A stretch of DNA of 64,000 nt from Streptomyces netropsis (GTDB lineage Bacteria; Actinomycetota; Actinomycetes; Streptomycetales; Streptomycetaceae). Shown here one piece after another: positions 21,500-30,034 of the stretch; position 1 is the first letter of the stretch, and each line of letters begins with the position of its first letter. Below the pieces are notes generated by a model that did no database searches, was not told the DNA's origin, and saw only the letters and a program-made list of their open reading frames with translations. The DNA lies in assembly GCF_014203545.1 (NCBI RefSeq), contig NZ_JACHJG010000007.1, forward strand, positions 237,391 to 301,390. The letters are read 5' to 3'. The position numbers and the translations under genes were made by a program.

Positions 21500-21549
21500 A
21501 GGGCCCGCTGACGCCCCCGTAGATGCCTACGGGCGCGTCAGCGGGCCCT
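21500..21549 (-). terminator. dnaA terminator
   Basis: A 14-bp perfect stem, GGGCCCGCTGACGC with its complement, enclosing a second short stem around CCGTAG/CTACGG, about 20 bp downstream of the dnaA stop on the minus strand. It also insulates oriC from dnaA transcription. Confidence 0.85.
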
Positions 21550-21568
21550 CGTGCGGCTGTGGTTCCGG

Positions 21569-23482
21569 TCAGCCGTTCTTGATGCGGTTGGTCAGCTCGG
21601 TGACCTGGTTGTAGATCGAGCGCCGCTCGGCCATGAGCGCACGGATCTTGCGGTCCGCGTGCATCACGGTCGTGTGGTCACGACCGCCGAACTGCGCGCC
21701 GATCTTCGGCAGCGACAGGTCCGTCAGCTCTCGGCAGAGGTACATCGCGATCTGCCGCGCCGTCACCAGCACCCGGCTGCGCGAGGCTCCGCACAGGTCC
21801 TCGACCGTGTGCCCGAAGTAATCGGCGGTCGCGGCCATGATGGCGGGGGCCGTGATCTCCGGCGAGGCGTCCTCGCCGCCCGGGATCAGGTCCTTGAGGA
21901 CGATCTCGGTGAGCCCGAGGTCGACGGGCTGCCGGTTGAGGCTCGCGAAGGCGGTGACGCGGATCAGCGCCCCCTCCAGCTCCCGGATGTTGCGCGAGAT
22001 CCGGGAGGCGATGAACTCCAGGACCTCCGGCGGGGCGTTCAGCTGCTCCTGCACGGCCTTCTTGCGCAGGATCGCGATCCGGGTCTCCAGCTCCGGTGGC
22101 TGGACGTCCGTGATCAGGCCCCACTCGAAGCGGTTGCGGAGCCGGTCCTCCAGGGTCACCAGCTGCTTGGGCGGCCGGTCCGAGGACAGCACGATCTGCT
22201 TGTTGGCGTTGTGGAGGGTGTTGAACGTGTGGAAGAACTCCTCCTGCGTCGACTCCTTGCTCGCGAGGAACTGGATGTCGTCGACCAGCAGGATGTCCAT
22301 GTCGCGGTAGCGCTTGCGGAACGCGTCCGCCTTGCCGTCGCGGATGGAGTTGATGAACTCGTTGGTGAACTCCTCGGAGCTCACGTAGCGCACCCGCGTG
22401 CCCGGGTAGAGGCTGCGTGCGTAGTGCCCGATGGCGTGCAGCAGGTGGGTCTTGCCCAGTCCCGACTCCCCGTAGATGAACAGGGGGTTGTACGCCTTGG
22501 CCGGCGCCTCGGCCACGGCCACCGCGGCCGCGTGCGCGAAGCGGTTGGACGCGCCGATGACGAAGGTGTCGAAGAGGTACTTCGGATTCAGCCGCGCGGT
22601 CGGCTCGCCGGGGCCCGACGCGGGCGCGGGCTGGGCGGAGAGCGGACCGGGCTTGGGCGGGCCGCCCTGGCCGCCGCCGCGGGAGTGGCTGTCGGGCAGC
22701 TCACGGCGCTGCTGCTCGTACGGGCGCTCGGGCGCACCGGAGCGGTAGTCCGACTGCTGCTCGTACGGCTTCTGCTGCTCGTAGGGGGACGGGGAGTGCT
22801 GCTGGCCGTGCTGCGAGGCGTACGGGTCGCGCTCGCCCTCCTGGAAACCGCCGAGCCGGGGCTGCTGCCAGCCGTAGTCGCCGCGGTCCTGCGCCGGCGG
22901 GCCGGGCGGGGCCGAGTGACGCGGCCAGGCGCCCGGGTCGGTGCGCTGCTGCTGGTAGTCCGGGTAGGCGGGGCGGACGGACGGCAGCTCCTCGGCGGGG
23001 GACTGGCGGCCGTAGCTCTCACGGCCGTCGTAGCCGCCGTGGTTGTCGTAGTTCTCGTAGGCGTCGCGGCTGTCACGGCTGTCACGGCCGTCGTACGCGT
23101 CGCGGACGCGGTCCGCGGAGTCGTCGTAGCGCGACTGCTGTCGGTCCTGCCGGTCCTGGTGCTGGGGGGCGGGCGCCTGGGCGGGCGGCTCGCCGGCGGA
23201 GTCGTCGACGGTGATCGCGATCCGGATGGGGCGGCCGCACTCGCGGCTGAGGGTTTCGCTGACGATCGGGGCGAGCCGGCCCTCGAGGACGCCCTTGGCG
23301 AATTCATTGGGCACGGCGAGCAGCGCGGTGTCGGCCACCAGCGCGAGCGGCTGACACCGCTTGATCCAGTGCTCGTCCTTGCTCTCCACGCCCCCTTGGC
23401 CGCCTTGGCCCCGCCCCTCTCCGAGGAGCTGTTCGAGCACGCGCGGCCACACTGCGGCAAGATCGGCAGGCAGGTCAGCCAC
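21569..23482 (-). CDS. dnaA: Chromosomal replication initiator protein DnaA
   Basis: A 637-aa initiator. Domain I is at about 1-90 (LPADLAAVWPRVLEQLL), and domain II is a very long disordered linker of about 200 residues rich in Q, Y, D, R and P, typical of Streptomyces. The AAA+ domain has Walker A GESGLGKT near 340 and Walker B LLVDDIQFL. The domain IV box-binding signature is GGRDHTTVMHADRKI. The GTG at 23482 (VADLPADL) matches the known start in other Streptomyces; an in-frame GTG at 23503 would add seven residues and cannot be excluded. Confidence 0.97.
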   Translation of the reverse strand: MADLPADLAAVWPRVLEQLLGEGRGQGGQGGVESKDEHWIKRCQPLALVADTALLAVPNEFAKGVLEGRLAPIVSETLSRECGRPIRIAITVDDSAGEPPAQAPAPQHQDRQDRQQSRYDDSADRVRDAYDGRDSRDSRDAYENYDNHGGYDGRESYGRQSPAEELPSVRPAYPDYQQQRTDPGAWPRHSAPPGPPAQDRGDYGWQQPRLGGFQEGERDPYASQHGQQHSPSPYEQQKPYEQQSDYRSGAPERPYEQQRRELPDSHSRGGGQGGPPKPGPLSAQPAPASGPGEPTARLNPKYLFDTFVIGASNRFAHAAAVAVAEAPAKAYNPLFIYGESGLGKTHLLHAIGHYARSLYPGTRVRYVSSEEFTNEFINSIRDGKADAFRKRYRDMDILLVDDIQFLASKESTQEEFFHTFNTLHNANKQIVLSSDRPPKQLVTLEDRLRNRFEWGLITDVQPPELETRIAILRKKAVQEQLNAPPEVLEFIASRISRNIRELEGALIRVTAFASLNRQPVDLGLTEIVLKDLIPGGEDASPEITAPAIMAATADYFGHTVEDLCGASRSRVLVTARQIAMYLCRELTDLSLPKIGAQFGGRDHTTVMHADRKIRALMAERRSIYNQVTELTNRIKNG

Positions 23483-23929
23483 AGGGCACGCTCTCTCAGT
23501 CACTGGGGGCGCCCCTGGAGTCCCACGAATGTGTGGTTCTCGGGACGGGCGGGAAGGATTCGGAGTTCAGTCACGGTAGTCAGGGCGAGGCGCACGGTTC
23601 AAGTCGTTGTCCACAGGGTGTGTACAAATGTGCCATGAGGAGGGGCCTCGCGCGGCATGAGGCCTGCCTGGCGACTTCCCGGCCCGCGGGAGGCTACGGT
23701 GTATCCCTGGTGCGCTGCCGGTTTGACCGGATGGCGTAACCGCGCGTACCGTGACCAGGTCGAGTTGTCGATGGCTGCTGCCGCCTGCCTCCGATGGGCA
23801 AGGGCCGCGTTCTTATCGGGATCGTGGTCATGAAGCGGTGCACTTGGGCGTATTGCGAGCTTCTCGTGGGCGCACGGTGACAGCCAGGCGGTGTCCCGCC
23901 ATCACACGATTCATTTCTGGAGCCCCCGA
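23483..23929. promoter_or_regulatory. Divergent dnaA/rpmH promoter region with a DnaA box
   Basis: A gene-free 447-bp region between the divergent dnaA and rpmH genes. A perfect DnaA box TTGTCCACA is at 23607-23615, about 125 bp from the dnaA start. This is consistent with the known autoregulation of dnaA in Streptomyces. No unambiguous promoter hexamers were assigned. Confidence 0.6.
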
Positions 23930-24067
23930 GTGAGCAAGCGCACCTTCCAGCCGAACAACCGCCGCCGCGCGAAGACCCACGGTTTCCGCCTGCGCATGCG
24001 TACCCGTGCCGGCCGCGCGATCCTCGCGGCTCGCCGTGGCAAGGGTCGCGCAAGCCTGTCGGCCTGA
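23930..24067 (+). CDS. rpmH: 50S ribosomal protein L34
   Basis: A 45-aa ribosomal protein, SKRTFQPNNRRRAKTHGFRL and onward, the near-invariant L34 sequence. The GTG start at 23930 lies shortly after GGAGCCCCC. It heads the rightward rpmH-rnpA-yidD-yidC-khpB-rsmG run, an order conserved in most bacteria. L34 is part of the large subunit. Confidence 0.97.
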   Translation: MSKRTFQPNNRRRAKTHGFRLRMRTRAGRAILAARRGKGRASLSA

Positions 24068-24092
24068 TCAGCCTGACGTCAAGGTCCATGAC

Positions 24093-24524
24093 GTGCTGCC
24101 TTCCGAGTCTCGGCTGAGGCGGCGCGAGGACTTTGCGACCGCGGTTCGCCGAGGACGCAGGGCCGGGCGCCCGCTCCTCGTCGTCCACCTTCGTAGCGGT
24201 ACAACGGACCCGCACACGCCTGAGGAGAATCCTCCTCAGGCGCGTGCGGGTTTCGTCGTGAGCAAGGCCGTCGGCGGTGCCGTCGTCCGCAATCTGGTCA
24301 AGCGGCGTCTGCGCCACCTCATGCGTGACCGGCTGGATCTTTTGCCCGCCGGTAGCCTGGTGGTGGTGCGGGCCCTGCCAGGTGCGGGTGAAGCGGACCA
24401 CAGCCAATTGGCCCGTGATCTCGACACTGCGCTGCAGCGGCTGCTGGGAGGGGCACCGCGAAGCAATCCCCCGGGGGGCGACCCCCGGAGCCCCGGACGA
24501 GAACCGGGAGGGAGCGCACAGTGA
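24093..24524 (+). CDS. rnpA: Ribonuclease P protein component
   Basis: A 143-aa basic protein that assists the RNase P RNA in removing tRNA 5' leaders. It starts at the GTG at 24093 (LPSESRLRRREDF). The RNR signature region is GGAVVRNLVKRRLRHLM at about 75-91. The C-terminus extends about 20 residues beyond the usual end (SNPPGGDPRSPGREPGGSAQ), and its stop overlaps the yidD start by 3 bp. Confidence 0.95.
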   Translation: MLPSESRLRRREDFATAVRRGRRAGRPLLVVHLRSGTTDPHTPEENPPQARAGFVVSKAVGGAVVRNLVKRRLRHLMRDRLDLLPAGSLVVVRALPGAGEADHSQLARDLDTALQRLLGGAPRSNPPGGDPRSPGREPGGSAQ

Positions 24525-24838
24525 AGTACCCGCTGCTCTGGTTGATCAAGATTTACCAGTGGACCATCAGCCCGCTGCTGGGCCCGGTCTGCAAGTACTA
24601 CCCATCGTGCTCGCACTACGGCTATACGGCCATCGACGTGCATGGCGCGGTCAAAGGGACGGTGCTGACGGCCTGGCGCATCCTGCGCTGCAACCCGTGG
24701 TCGCTCGGTGGCGTCGACCACGTCCCTCCCCGGAAGCGTCCGGTCTGGCATCAGCGGCTGAGGGGCCGCCTGGGTGGGCATCCCGCTGTGGATCCCGCCG
24801 CACAGCCCGAGACTCAGCCCAACGCCCAAGGAGCCTGA
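24521..24838 (+). CDS. yidD: Membrane protein insertion efficiency factor YidD
   Basis: A 105-aa protein of the YidD family that improves YidC-dependent insertion. The signature is present: LIKIYQWTISPLLGPVCKYY, PSCSHYGYTAI and GGVDHVP. The GTG at 24521 overlaps the rnpA stop. About 20 residues of polar C-terminus follow the conserved core. It abuts yidC with no gap. Confidence 0.95.
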   Translation: MKYPLLWLIKIYQWTISPLLGPVCKYYPSCSHYGYTAIDVHGAVKGTVLTAWRILRCNPWSLGGVDHVPPRKRPVWHQRLRGRLGGHPAVDPAAQPETQPNAQGA

Positions 24839-25930
24839 ATGTTGGACACGATCCTCGGTCCTCTTTATTACGTTGTTTCCTGGATCATCGTCCAGTTCCA
24901 CACGCTGTACAGCCTTGTCTTCGACAAGGACAGCGGCTGGGCGTGGGGTCTGTCCATCGTCTCGCTGGTGGTACTGATCCGTATCTGCCTGATCCCGCTC
25001 TTCGTGAAGCAGATCAAGGCGACGCGGAACATGCAGGCGCTCCAGCCGAAGATGAAGGCGATCCAGGAGCGCTACAAGAGCGACAAGCAGCGCCAGTCCG
25101 AAGAGATGATGAAGCTCTACAAGGAGACGGGCACCAACCCGCTCTCGAGCTGTCTCCCGATTCTGGCCCAGTCGCCCTTCTTCATCGCGCTGTACCAGGT
25201 GCTGAACCACATCGCGCAGGGCAAGGTCGTCGGTGTCATCGACGCCGAGCTGCTGGAGAGCGCCCGTAACGCGCACATCTTCGGCGCCCCGCTCTCCGTG
25301 AAGTTCATGGACAGCGCGGCCAAGGTCGAGGCCCTCGGCGCCTCCCTCACCGATGTCCGCGTGGTCACGGTCATCATGATCGTGCTGATGTCGGCCTCGC
25401 AGTTCTTCACCCAGCGCCAGCTGATGACGAAGAACGTCGACCTCACGGTGAAGACGCCGTTCATGCAGCAGCAGAAGATGCTGATGTATGTCTTCCCGAT
25501 CATGTTCGCCGTCTTCGGTATCAACTTCCCGGTCGGTGTCCTGGTCTACTGGCTGACCACCAACGTGTGGACCCTGGGCCAGCAGATGTTCGTCATCCGC
25601 CGTAACCCCACTCCGGGCAGCATCGCCTTCACCCAGCGCCAGGAGCGGCTGCGGGCCAAGGGCAAGATCGTTGAGGCCCCGGAGGAGATCGAGGCGAAGA
25701 AGGCCGCCGAGGCCGCGCGCGCCAACCGTCAGCAGCCCAAGCGGCAGCCGAAGGCCAAGCGCCAGCTCGCGGGCACCGGCACGCAGACGTCCACCGGAGA
25801 CGAGAAGACTTCGCTGGAGAAGAAGCAGCCCGAGGGCACCAAGCCCAAGCCGGCCGGCGGCTCGCGCAGCGCCAAGTCCGGGCAGCGCAAGGGCGGCCCG
25901 CAGCGGCCCAAGCACCCGACCAAGAAGTGA
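24839..25930 (+). CDS. yidC: Membrane protein insertase YidC
   Basis: A 363-aa insertase of the Oxa1/YidC family, placing proteins into the membrane alone or with SecYEG. It has the Gram-positive layout: no large periplasmic domain, helices at about 8-30, 35-58, 100-125, 178-200 and 215-240, and the motif KYKxTGTNPLSSCLP-like YKETGTNPLSSCLPILAQ. A basic, Gln/Lys-rich cytoplasmic tail of about 90 residues probably contacts ribosomes. AAGGAG precedes the ATG. It appears shorter than the S. coelicolor orthologue as I remember it. Confidence 0.95.
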   Translation: MLDTILGPLYYVVSWIIVQFHTLYSLVFDKDSGWAWGLSIVSLVVLIRICLIPLFVKQIKATRNMQALQPKMKAIQERYKSDKQRQSEEMMKLYKETGTNPLSSCLPILAQSPFFIALYQVLNHIAQGKVVGVIDAELLESARNAHIFGAPLSVKFMDSAAKVEALGASLTDVRVVTVIMIVLMSASQFFTQRQLMTKNVDLTVKTPFMQQQKMLMYVFPIMFAVFGINFPVGVLVYWLTTNVWTLGQQMFVIRRNPTPGSIAFTQRQERLRAKGKIVEAPEEIEAKKAAEAARANRQQPKRQPKAKRQLAGTGTQTSTGDEKTSLEKKQPEGTKPKPAGGSRSAKSGQRKGGPQRPKHPTKK

Positions 25931-25944
25931 TGAAGGAGTCCACT

Positions 25945-26466
25945 GTGACGGACACACAGCGTGAGACCGGTGCGGCCGCTGCTGAGGGCACCGACACCAT
26001 GTCCCGCCTGGAGCAGGAAGGCGAGATCGCGGCCGATTACCTCGAGGGTCTGCTGGACATCGCCGACCTCGACGGGGACATCGACATGGACGTCGAGGCC
26101 GATCGCGCCTCGGTGTCGATCATCAGCGACTCGACCAGCCGTGACCTCCAGAAGCTGGTGGGCCGTGACGGTGAGGTGCTGGAGGCGCTCCAGGAGCTGA
26201 CGCGTCTCGCGGTGAACCGGGAGACCGGTGACCGCAGCCGTCTCATGCTCGACATCGGGGGCTTCCGCGCCCGTAAGCGCGAGGAGCTCTCCGAGCTGGG
26301 TGCCAAGGCCGCCGACGAGGCCAAGAGCACCGGTGAGCCGGTGAAGCTCGACCCGATGACTCCTTTCGAGCGCAAGGTCGTCCACGACGCGGTGGCCGCC
26401 GCCGGACTGCGCAGCGAGTCCGAGGGCGAGGAGCCCCAGCGCCGAGTGGTTGTACTCCCGGCCTGA
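25945..26466 (+). CDS. khpB: KH/R3H RNA-binding protein (Jag/KhpB)
   Basis: A 173-aa protein. The KH domain (about 60-110) contains LQKLVGRDGEVLEALQELTRL, and the R3H domain follows (NRETGDRSRLMLDIGGFRARK and the helix with PMTPFERKVVHDAV). Jag/KhpB binds RNA and affects cell elongation and division in Gram-positive bacteria. The GTG at 25945 has AAGGAG 7 nt upstream; an ATG at 25927 is in frame but less well placed. Confidence 0.93.
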   Translation: MTDTQRETGAAAAEGTDTMSRLEQEGEIAADYLEGLLDIADLDGDIDMDVEADRASVSIISDSTSRDLQKLVGRDGEVLEALQELTRLAVNRETGDRSRLMLDIGGFRARKREELSELGAKAADEAKSTGEPVKLDPMTPFERKVVHDAVAAAGLRSESEGEEPQRRVVVLPA

Positions 26467-26491
26467 CCCGGTTCCCACTTCCAGGTGTGTA

Positions 26492-26519
26492 CGGCCCCGT
26501 CTGCTCGCAGGCGGGGCCG
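26492..26519 (+). terminator. Hairpin after khpB
   Basis: An inverted repeat CGGCCCCGTCTG-CTCG-CAGGCGGGGCCG lies 25 bp past the khpB stop. It probably ends the rpmH-khpB transcript or attenuates it before rsmG. Confidence 0.8.
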
Positions 26520-26685
26520 ATCCTTGTCAGGCTGATAGTCAGACTCTGATCTTCTCGTCAGACACTGATCTTCAGAGACTTTCGCTGCGCAGCCACCATG
26601 GGTGTGCGGCAGCTTTTGGTGTGCAGGGGCTTCCCGACCGTGTGCGGGGCCTCTTAGACAACGTCGTACGGAAGGACGGTTCCCC

Positions 26686-27402
26686 GTGGAAGAGGCAGCG
26701 GAGCTCCCCCCCGCGCCCCCCGAGGCGCAGGCGGTATTCGGCGACCGCTTCCCGGAGGCCGTCCGCTACGCGGAACTGCTTGCCGACGCGGGCGTGAAGC
26801 GCGGCTTGATCGGCCCCCGTGAGGTCCCGCGACTCTGGGAGCGGCACCTGCTGAACTGCGCGGTGCTCTCCGAGGCCGTGCCGGACGGCGTCTCGGTGTG
26901 CGACGTGGGCTCGGGTGCCGGGCTGCCGGGCATCCCGCTGGCGCTGGTCCGCCCCGACCTCCAGATCACGCTTCTGGAGCCGCTGCTGCGCCGTACGACC
27001 TTCCTCCAGGAAGTCGTCGAGCTGCTGGGCCTGGACCATGTCACGGTCGTGCGTGGCCGGGCCGAGGAGATGCTCGGCAAGGTGCAGCCGGTGCATGTGG
27101 TGACGGCGCGTGCCGTGGCCCCGCTGGACCGGCTGGCCGGCTGGGGAGTGCCGCTGCTGCGTCCGTACGGCGAGATGCTCGCCCTCAAGGGCGATACGGC
27201 CGAGGAGGAGCTCAAGGGCGCCCGGGCGGCGCTGAGCAAGCTCGGGGTCGTCCGTACGTCGGTGCTGCAGGTCGGTGAGGGCATCGTGGATCCGCTGTCC
27301 ACCGTGGTGCGGGTCGAGGTCGGGGAGAGCCCGGGCGGTGTGCGCTTCGCGGCCAAGCGCGCCAAGGCGGCGCGGGTCAGCCGGACGCGTCGCCGTCGCT
27401 GA
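26686..27402 (+). CDS. rsmG: 16S rRNA (guanine527-N7)-methyltransferase RsmG
   Basis: A 238-aa SAM-dependent enzyme methylating G527 of 16S rRNA; loss gives low-level streptomycin resistance and raised antibiotic production in Streptomyces. The SAM site is CDVGSGAGLPGIPLALVRPD, and LLEPLLRR and VVTARAVAPL are also typical. The GTG at 26686 follows GGAAGGAC and gives the family length. It is 219 bp after khpB and ends 279 bp before parA. Confidence 0.95.
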   Translation: MEEAAELPPAPPEAQAVFGDRFPEAVRYAELLADAGVKRGLIGPREVPRLWERHLLNCAVLSEAVPDGVSVCDVGSGAGLPGIPLALVRPDLQITLLEPLLRRTTFLQEVVELLGLDHVTVVRGRAEEMLGKVQPVHVVTARAVAPLDRLAGWGVPLLRPYGEMLALKGDTAEEELKGARAALSKLGVVRTSVLQVGEGIVDPLSTVVRVEVGESPGGVRFAAKRAKAARVSRTRRRR

Positions 27403-27521
27403 TCCGAGGTAGCTGTTGCCCGGGTCGCCAGGCCGGTGACTCGGGCAATGCTCCATACAAGCTGCCAAAACTACGCATAACGGAGTGTCGTCGCGGGGTA
27501 GCGGTGTGTGCGGTGCATCGT

Positions 27522-27535
27522 GTTTCACGTGAAAC
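27522..27535. other. parS site 1
   Basis: A perfect GTTTCACGTGAAAC palindrome (consensus Streptomyces parS) in the intergenic region between rsmG and parA. Confidence 0.93.
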
Positions 27536-27615
27536 GCCGCTCCCTGCTCAAAGGAATCATCGGCCGTGGCCGTGCGGCCGCACCGCGCGACCGCCGTCCG
27601 GCCCACGACGCGGGT

Positions 27616-27645
27616 TTGTCCACAGGTGACGTGGATTCATCCACA
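27616..27645. promoter_or_regulatory. Pair of DnaA boxes before parA
   Basis: TTGTCCACA at 27616-27624 and TCATCCACA at 27637-27645, both on the plus strand, 21 bp apart (two helical turns) and 37 bp before the parA start. A regulatory or titrating role is inferred. Confidence 0.55.
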
Positions 27646-27681
27646 GGAGAACGGGCCTCGCTGGTTCACGACCCCGAAAGC

Positions 27682-28734
27682 ATGGCAGGCTCTGTTTATT
27701 GCGAGCCTGATGTCGAGGAGAGTGAATCCTTGCGGTCCGACGCCAACATCGCGGGGCCGATGGCCGACCCGGTCCCCGGTCCCCGTCCCGCCGACTCCGA
27801 GCTAGGGGCTGCCCCCGGTCCCCTGGCTGCCGGGGAGGTCGTTTCACGTGAAACGCCACCTCCCCCGATGCCCAGGCCGGAGCAGACCCGGGTGATGGTG
27901 GTCGCCAACCAGAAGGGCGGGGTGGGCAAGACCACCACCACCGTCAATCTGGCGGCCTCTCTGGCGCTGCACGGCAACCGGGTGCTGGTCGTCGACCTCG
28001 ACCCCCAGGGGAATGCCTCCACGGCGCTGGGGATCGACCACCATGCCGATGTGCCCTCGATCTACGACGTCCTCGTGGACAGCAAGGCACTCTCCGATGT
28101 GGTGCAGCCGGTCGCCGATGTGGAGGGCCTGTTCTGCGCGCCCGCCACGATCGACCTCGCCGGTGCCGAGATCGAGCTCGTCTCGCTCGTAGCCCGGGAG
28201 AGCCGCCTGGACCGGGCGATCAAGGCCTATGAGCAGCCGCTGGACTACATCCTTATCGACTGCCCGCCCTCGCTGGGCCTGCTGACGGTCAACGCACTGG
28301 TCGCCGGAGCCGAGGTGCTGATCCCGATCCAGTGCGAGTACTACGCGCTGGAGGGCCTGGGCCAGCTGCTGCGCAACGTCGAGCTGGTGCGGGGGCATCT
28401 CAACCCCAAGCTCCATGTGTCGACGATCCTGCTCACCATGTACGACGGCCGGACGAGGCTCGCCTCGCAGGTGGCCGACGAGGTGCGGACCCACTTCGGC
28501 AAGGAGGTGCTGCGTACGAGCATCCCGCGCTCGGTCCGTATCTCCGAGGCGCCCAGCTATGGGCAGACGGTTCTGACGTATGACCCGGGTTCCAGTGGTG
28601 CGCTGTCCTATCTGGAAGCGGCCCGGGAGATCGCGCTGCGGGGGATCGGCGTGCACTACGACGGCAGCAGGGCCCATCTGGTGGGCCGCCAACATCAGCA
28701 AGACCAGCACAGCATGTCGGAGGGGCTTCAGTGA
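27682..28734 (+). CDS. parA: Chromosome partitioning ATPase ParA
   Basis: A 350-aa Walker-type ATPase that works with ParB to segregate and anchor origins; in Streptomyces it polymerises at hyphal tips and in aerial hyphae. The deviant Walker A is KGGVGKTTTT, and VLVVDLDPQGN and LIDCPPSLGLLTVNAL follow. A disordered N-terminus of about 70 residues contains VVSRETPP, encoded by an internal parS site. The ATG at 27682 matches the Streptomyces N-terminus (MAGSVYCEP); the frame is open upstream to 27508. The stop overlaps the parB start. Confidence 0.95.
   Translation: MAGSVYCEPDVEESESLRSDANIAGPMADPVPGPRPADSELGAAPGPLAAGEVVSRETPPPPMPRPEQTRVMVVANQKGGVGKTTTTVNLAASLALHGNRVLVVDLDPQGNASTALGIDHHADVPSIYDVLVDSKALSDVVQPVADVEGLFCAPATIDLAGAEIELVSLVARESRLDRAIKAYEQPLDYILIDCPPSLGLLTVNALVAGAEVLIPIQCEYYALEGLGQLLRNVELVRGHLNPKLHVSTILLTMYDGRTRLASQVADEVRTHFGKEVLRTSIPRSVRISEAPSYGQTVLTYDPGSSGALSYLEAAREIALRGIGVHYDGSRAHLVGRQHQQDQHSMSEGLQ
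27841..27854. other. parS site 2, inside parA
   Basis: Perfect GTTTCACGTGAAAC within the parA coding sequence, read in frame as VSRET in the variable N-terminal region. Confidence 0.93.
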
Positions 28735-29864
28735 GTGAGCGACGTAGGGGACTGGGCAGAGGGCTCGGTGCCTTGATTCCGCCGGCGCCGAAGGGATCGG
28801 ACAACGGCGGTTCCGCTGTGGTGTCCGGCGCGACGTCGTCGACCGTGGTGCCGGTGCTGACGGCCGAGCGGGGGGTGGCCGCCGCGAAGGTGACCACGCT
28901 TCCGATGGATGAGGTCTCCGGCGGGTCCGCGAGGGGGGCGTCCGTTTCACGTGAAACGGAGAATCGGGTCCCTGCGGCAGCCGATGTGCCCGCAGTGGAG
29001 GAAGCGGCCGGGGCGCACTTCGCCGAGCTGCCCCTCGACTCCATCACGCCCAACCCTCGCCAGCCCCGGGAGGTCTTCGACGAGGACGCTCTCGCCGAAC
29101 TGGTCACCTCGATCCGTGAGGTCGGGCTCCTCCAGCCGGTGGTCGTACGGCAGCTGGCGCCGGAGCGCTACGAGCTCATCATGGGTGAGCGCAGATGGCG
29201 GGCGTGCCGTGAGGCCGGACTGGAGAAGATCCCCTCCATCATTCGGGCGACCGACGACGAGAAGCTGCTGCTCGACGCGCTCCTGGAGAATCTGCACCGG
29301 GCCCAGCTGAATCCGCTGGAAGAGGCCGCCGCCTACGACCAGCTGCTCAAGGACTTCAACTGCACCCACGACCAGCTGGCGGACCGGATCGGTCGTTCGC
29401 GTCCGCAGGTCTCCAATACGCTGCGGCTCCTTCGGCTGTCTCCGGCCGTGCAGCGTCGGGTCGCGGCCGGGGTGCTGTCCGCCGGACACGCCCGGGCACT
29501 CCTCTCGGTCGATGACTCGGAGGAGCAGGACCAGCTCGCCCACCGCATCGTCGCCGAAGGGCTTTCGGTCCGCGCGGTCGAGGAGATCGTGACCCTGATG
29601 GGCTCGCGGTCGAAGGGCTCGGCGAAGTCGAAGGGCCCTCGGGCAGGGGGCCGGGTTTCCCCGGCGCTGACCGATCTTGCTTCTCGGCTGTCGGACCGCT
29701 TCGAGACCCGGGTGAAGGTGGACCTCGGGCAGAAGAAGGGAAAGATCGTCGTCGAGTTCGCCTCGATGGACGATCTGGAGCGGATCCTCGGGACGCTGGC
29801 CCCGGGTGAGGGACGCGTCCTGGAGCAGAAGCTCACGGGTACGGAAGAGGGCGACGCGGAGTAG
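28731..29864 (+). CDS. parB: Chromosome partitioning protein ParB
   Basis: A 377-aa CTP-dependent clamp that loads at parS and spreads to form the segregation complex. Seen are the ParB/Sulfiredoxin domain (about 95-190) with ITPNPRQPREVF, the CTP-binding GERRWRACREAG, the helix-turn-helix (DQLADRIGRSRPQVSNTLRLL) and a C-terminal dimer domain. An N-terminal linker contains VSRET encoded by an internal parS. GTGA overlap with parA indicates coupling; GGAGGGG precedes the GTG. Confidence 0.97.
   Translation: MSERRRGLGRGLGALIPPAPKGSDNGGSAVVSGATSSTVVPVLTAERGVAAAKVTTLPMDEVSGGSARGASVSRETENRVPAAADVPAVEEAAGAHFAELPLDSITPNPRQPREVFDEDALAELVTSIREVGLLQPVVVRQLAPERYELIMGERRWRACREAGLEKIPSIIRATDDEKLLLDALLENLHRAQLNPLEEAAAYDQLLKDFNCTHDQLADRIGRSRPQVSNTLRLLRLSPAVQRRVAAGVLSAGHARALLSVDDSEEQDQLAHRIVAEGLSVRAVEEIVTLMGSRSKGSAKSKGPRAGGRVSPALTDLASRLSDRFETRVKVDLGQKKGKIVVEFASMDDLERILGTLAPGEGRVLEQKLTGTEEGDAE
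28944..28957. other. parS site 3, inside parB
   Basis: Perfect GTTTCACGTGAAAC in the parB linker region, again read in frame as VSRET. Confidence 0.93.
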
Positions 29865-29899
29865 AGCACCTTCGCGGGCGTCGCTTCGGCGATCGTTTC

Positions 29900-29939
29900 A
29901 AGGGCGGGTCGTGTTTCACGTGGAACACGACCCGCCCTT
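29900..29939. terminator. parB terminator hairpin with a one-mismatch parS at its centre
   Basis: A 16-bp stem (AAGGGCGGGTCGTGTT and complement) follows parB by 35 bp. Its centre reads GTTTCACGTGGAAC at 29913-29926, a parS with one mismatch. The hairpin fits a terminator; the parS-like core suggests it may also bind ParB. Confidence 0.8.
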
Positions 29940-30034
29940 TGCCATGTCCAGCTATCCGGTCAATCGCCGCGCGGATACCATGCGTTGAGGTATGGCACAT
30001 CCACGTTGGACACAGTTCACGGAGGGACGGCGCC

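Noticed and set aside
24236..25957. 573-codon open frame on the minus strand
   Set aside because: Antisense to rnpA, yidD and yidC. Leu/Arg/Gly-rich with no family.
27508..27681. Longer parA starting at 27508
   Set aside because: This would translate straight through a parS site and two DnaA boxes and add 58 residues not known from Streptomyces ParA; the ATG at 27682 matches the known N-terminus.
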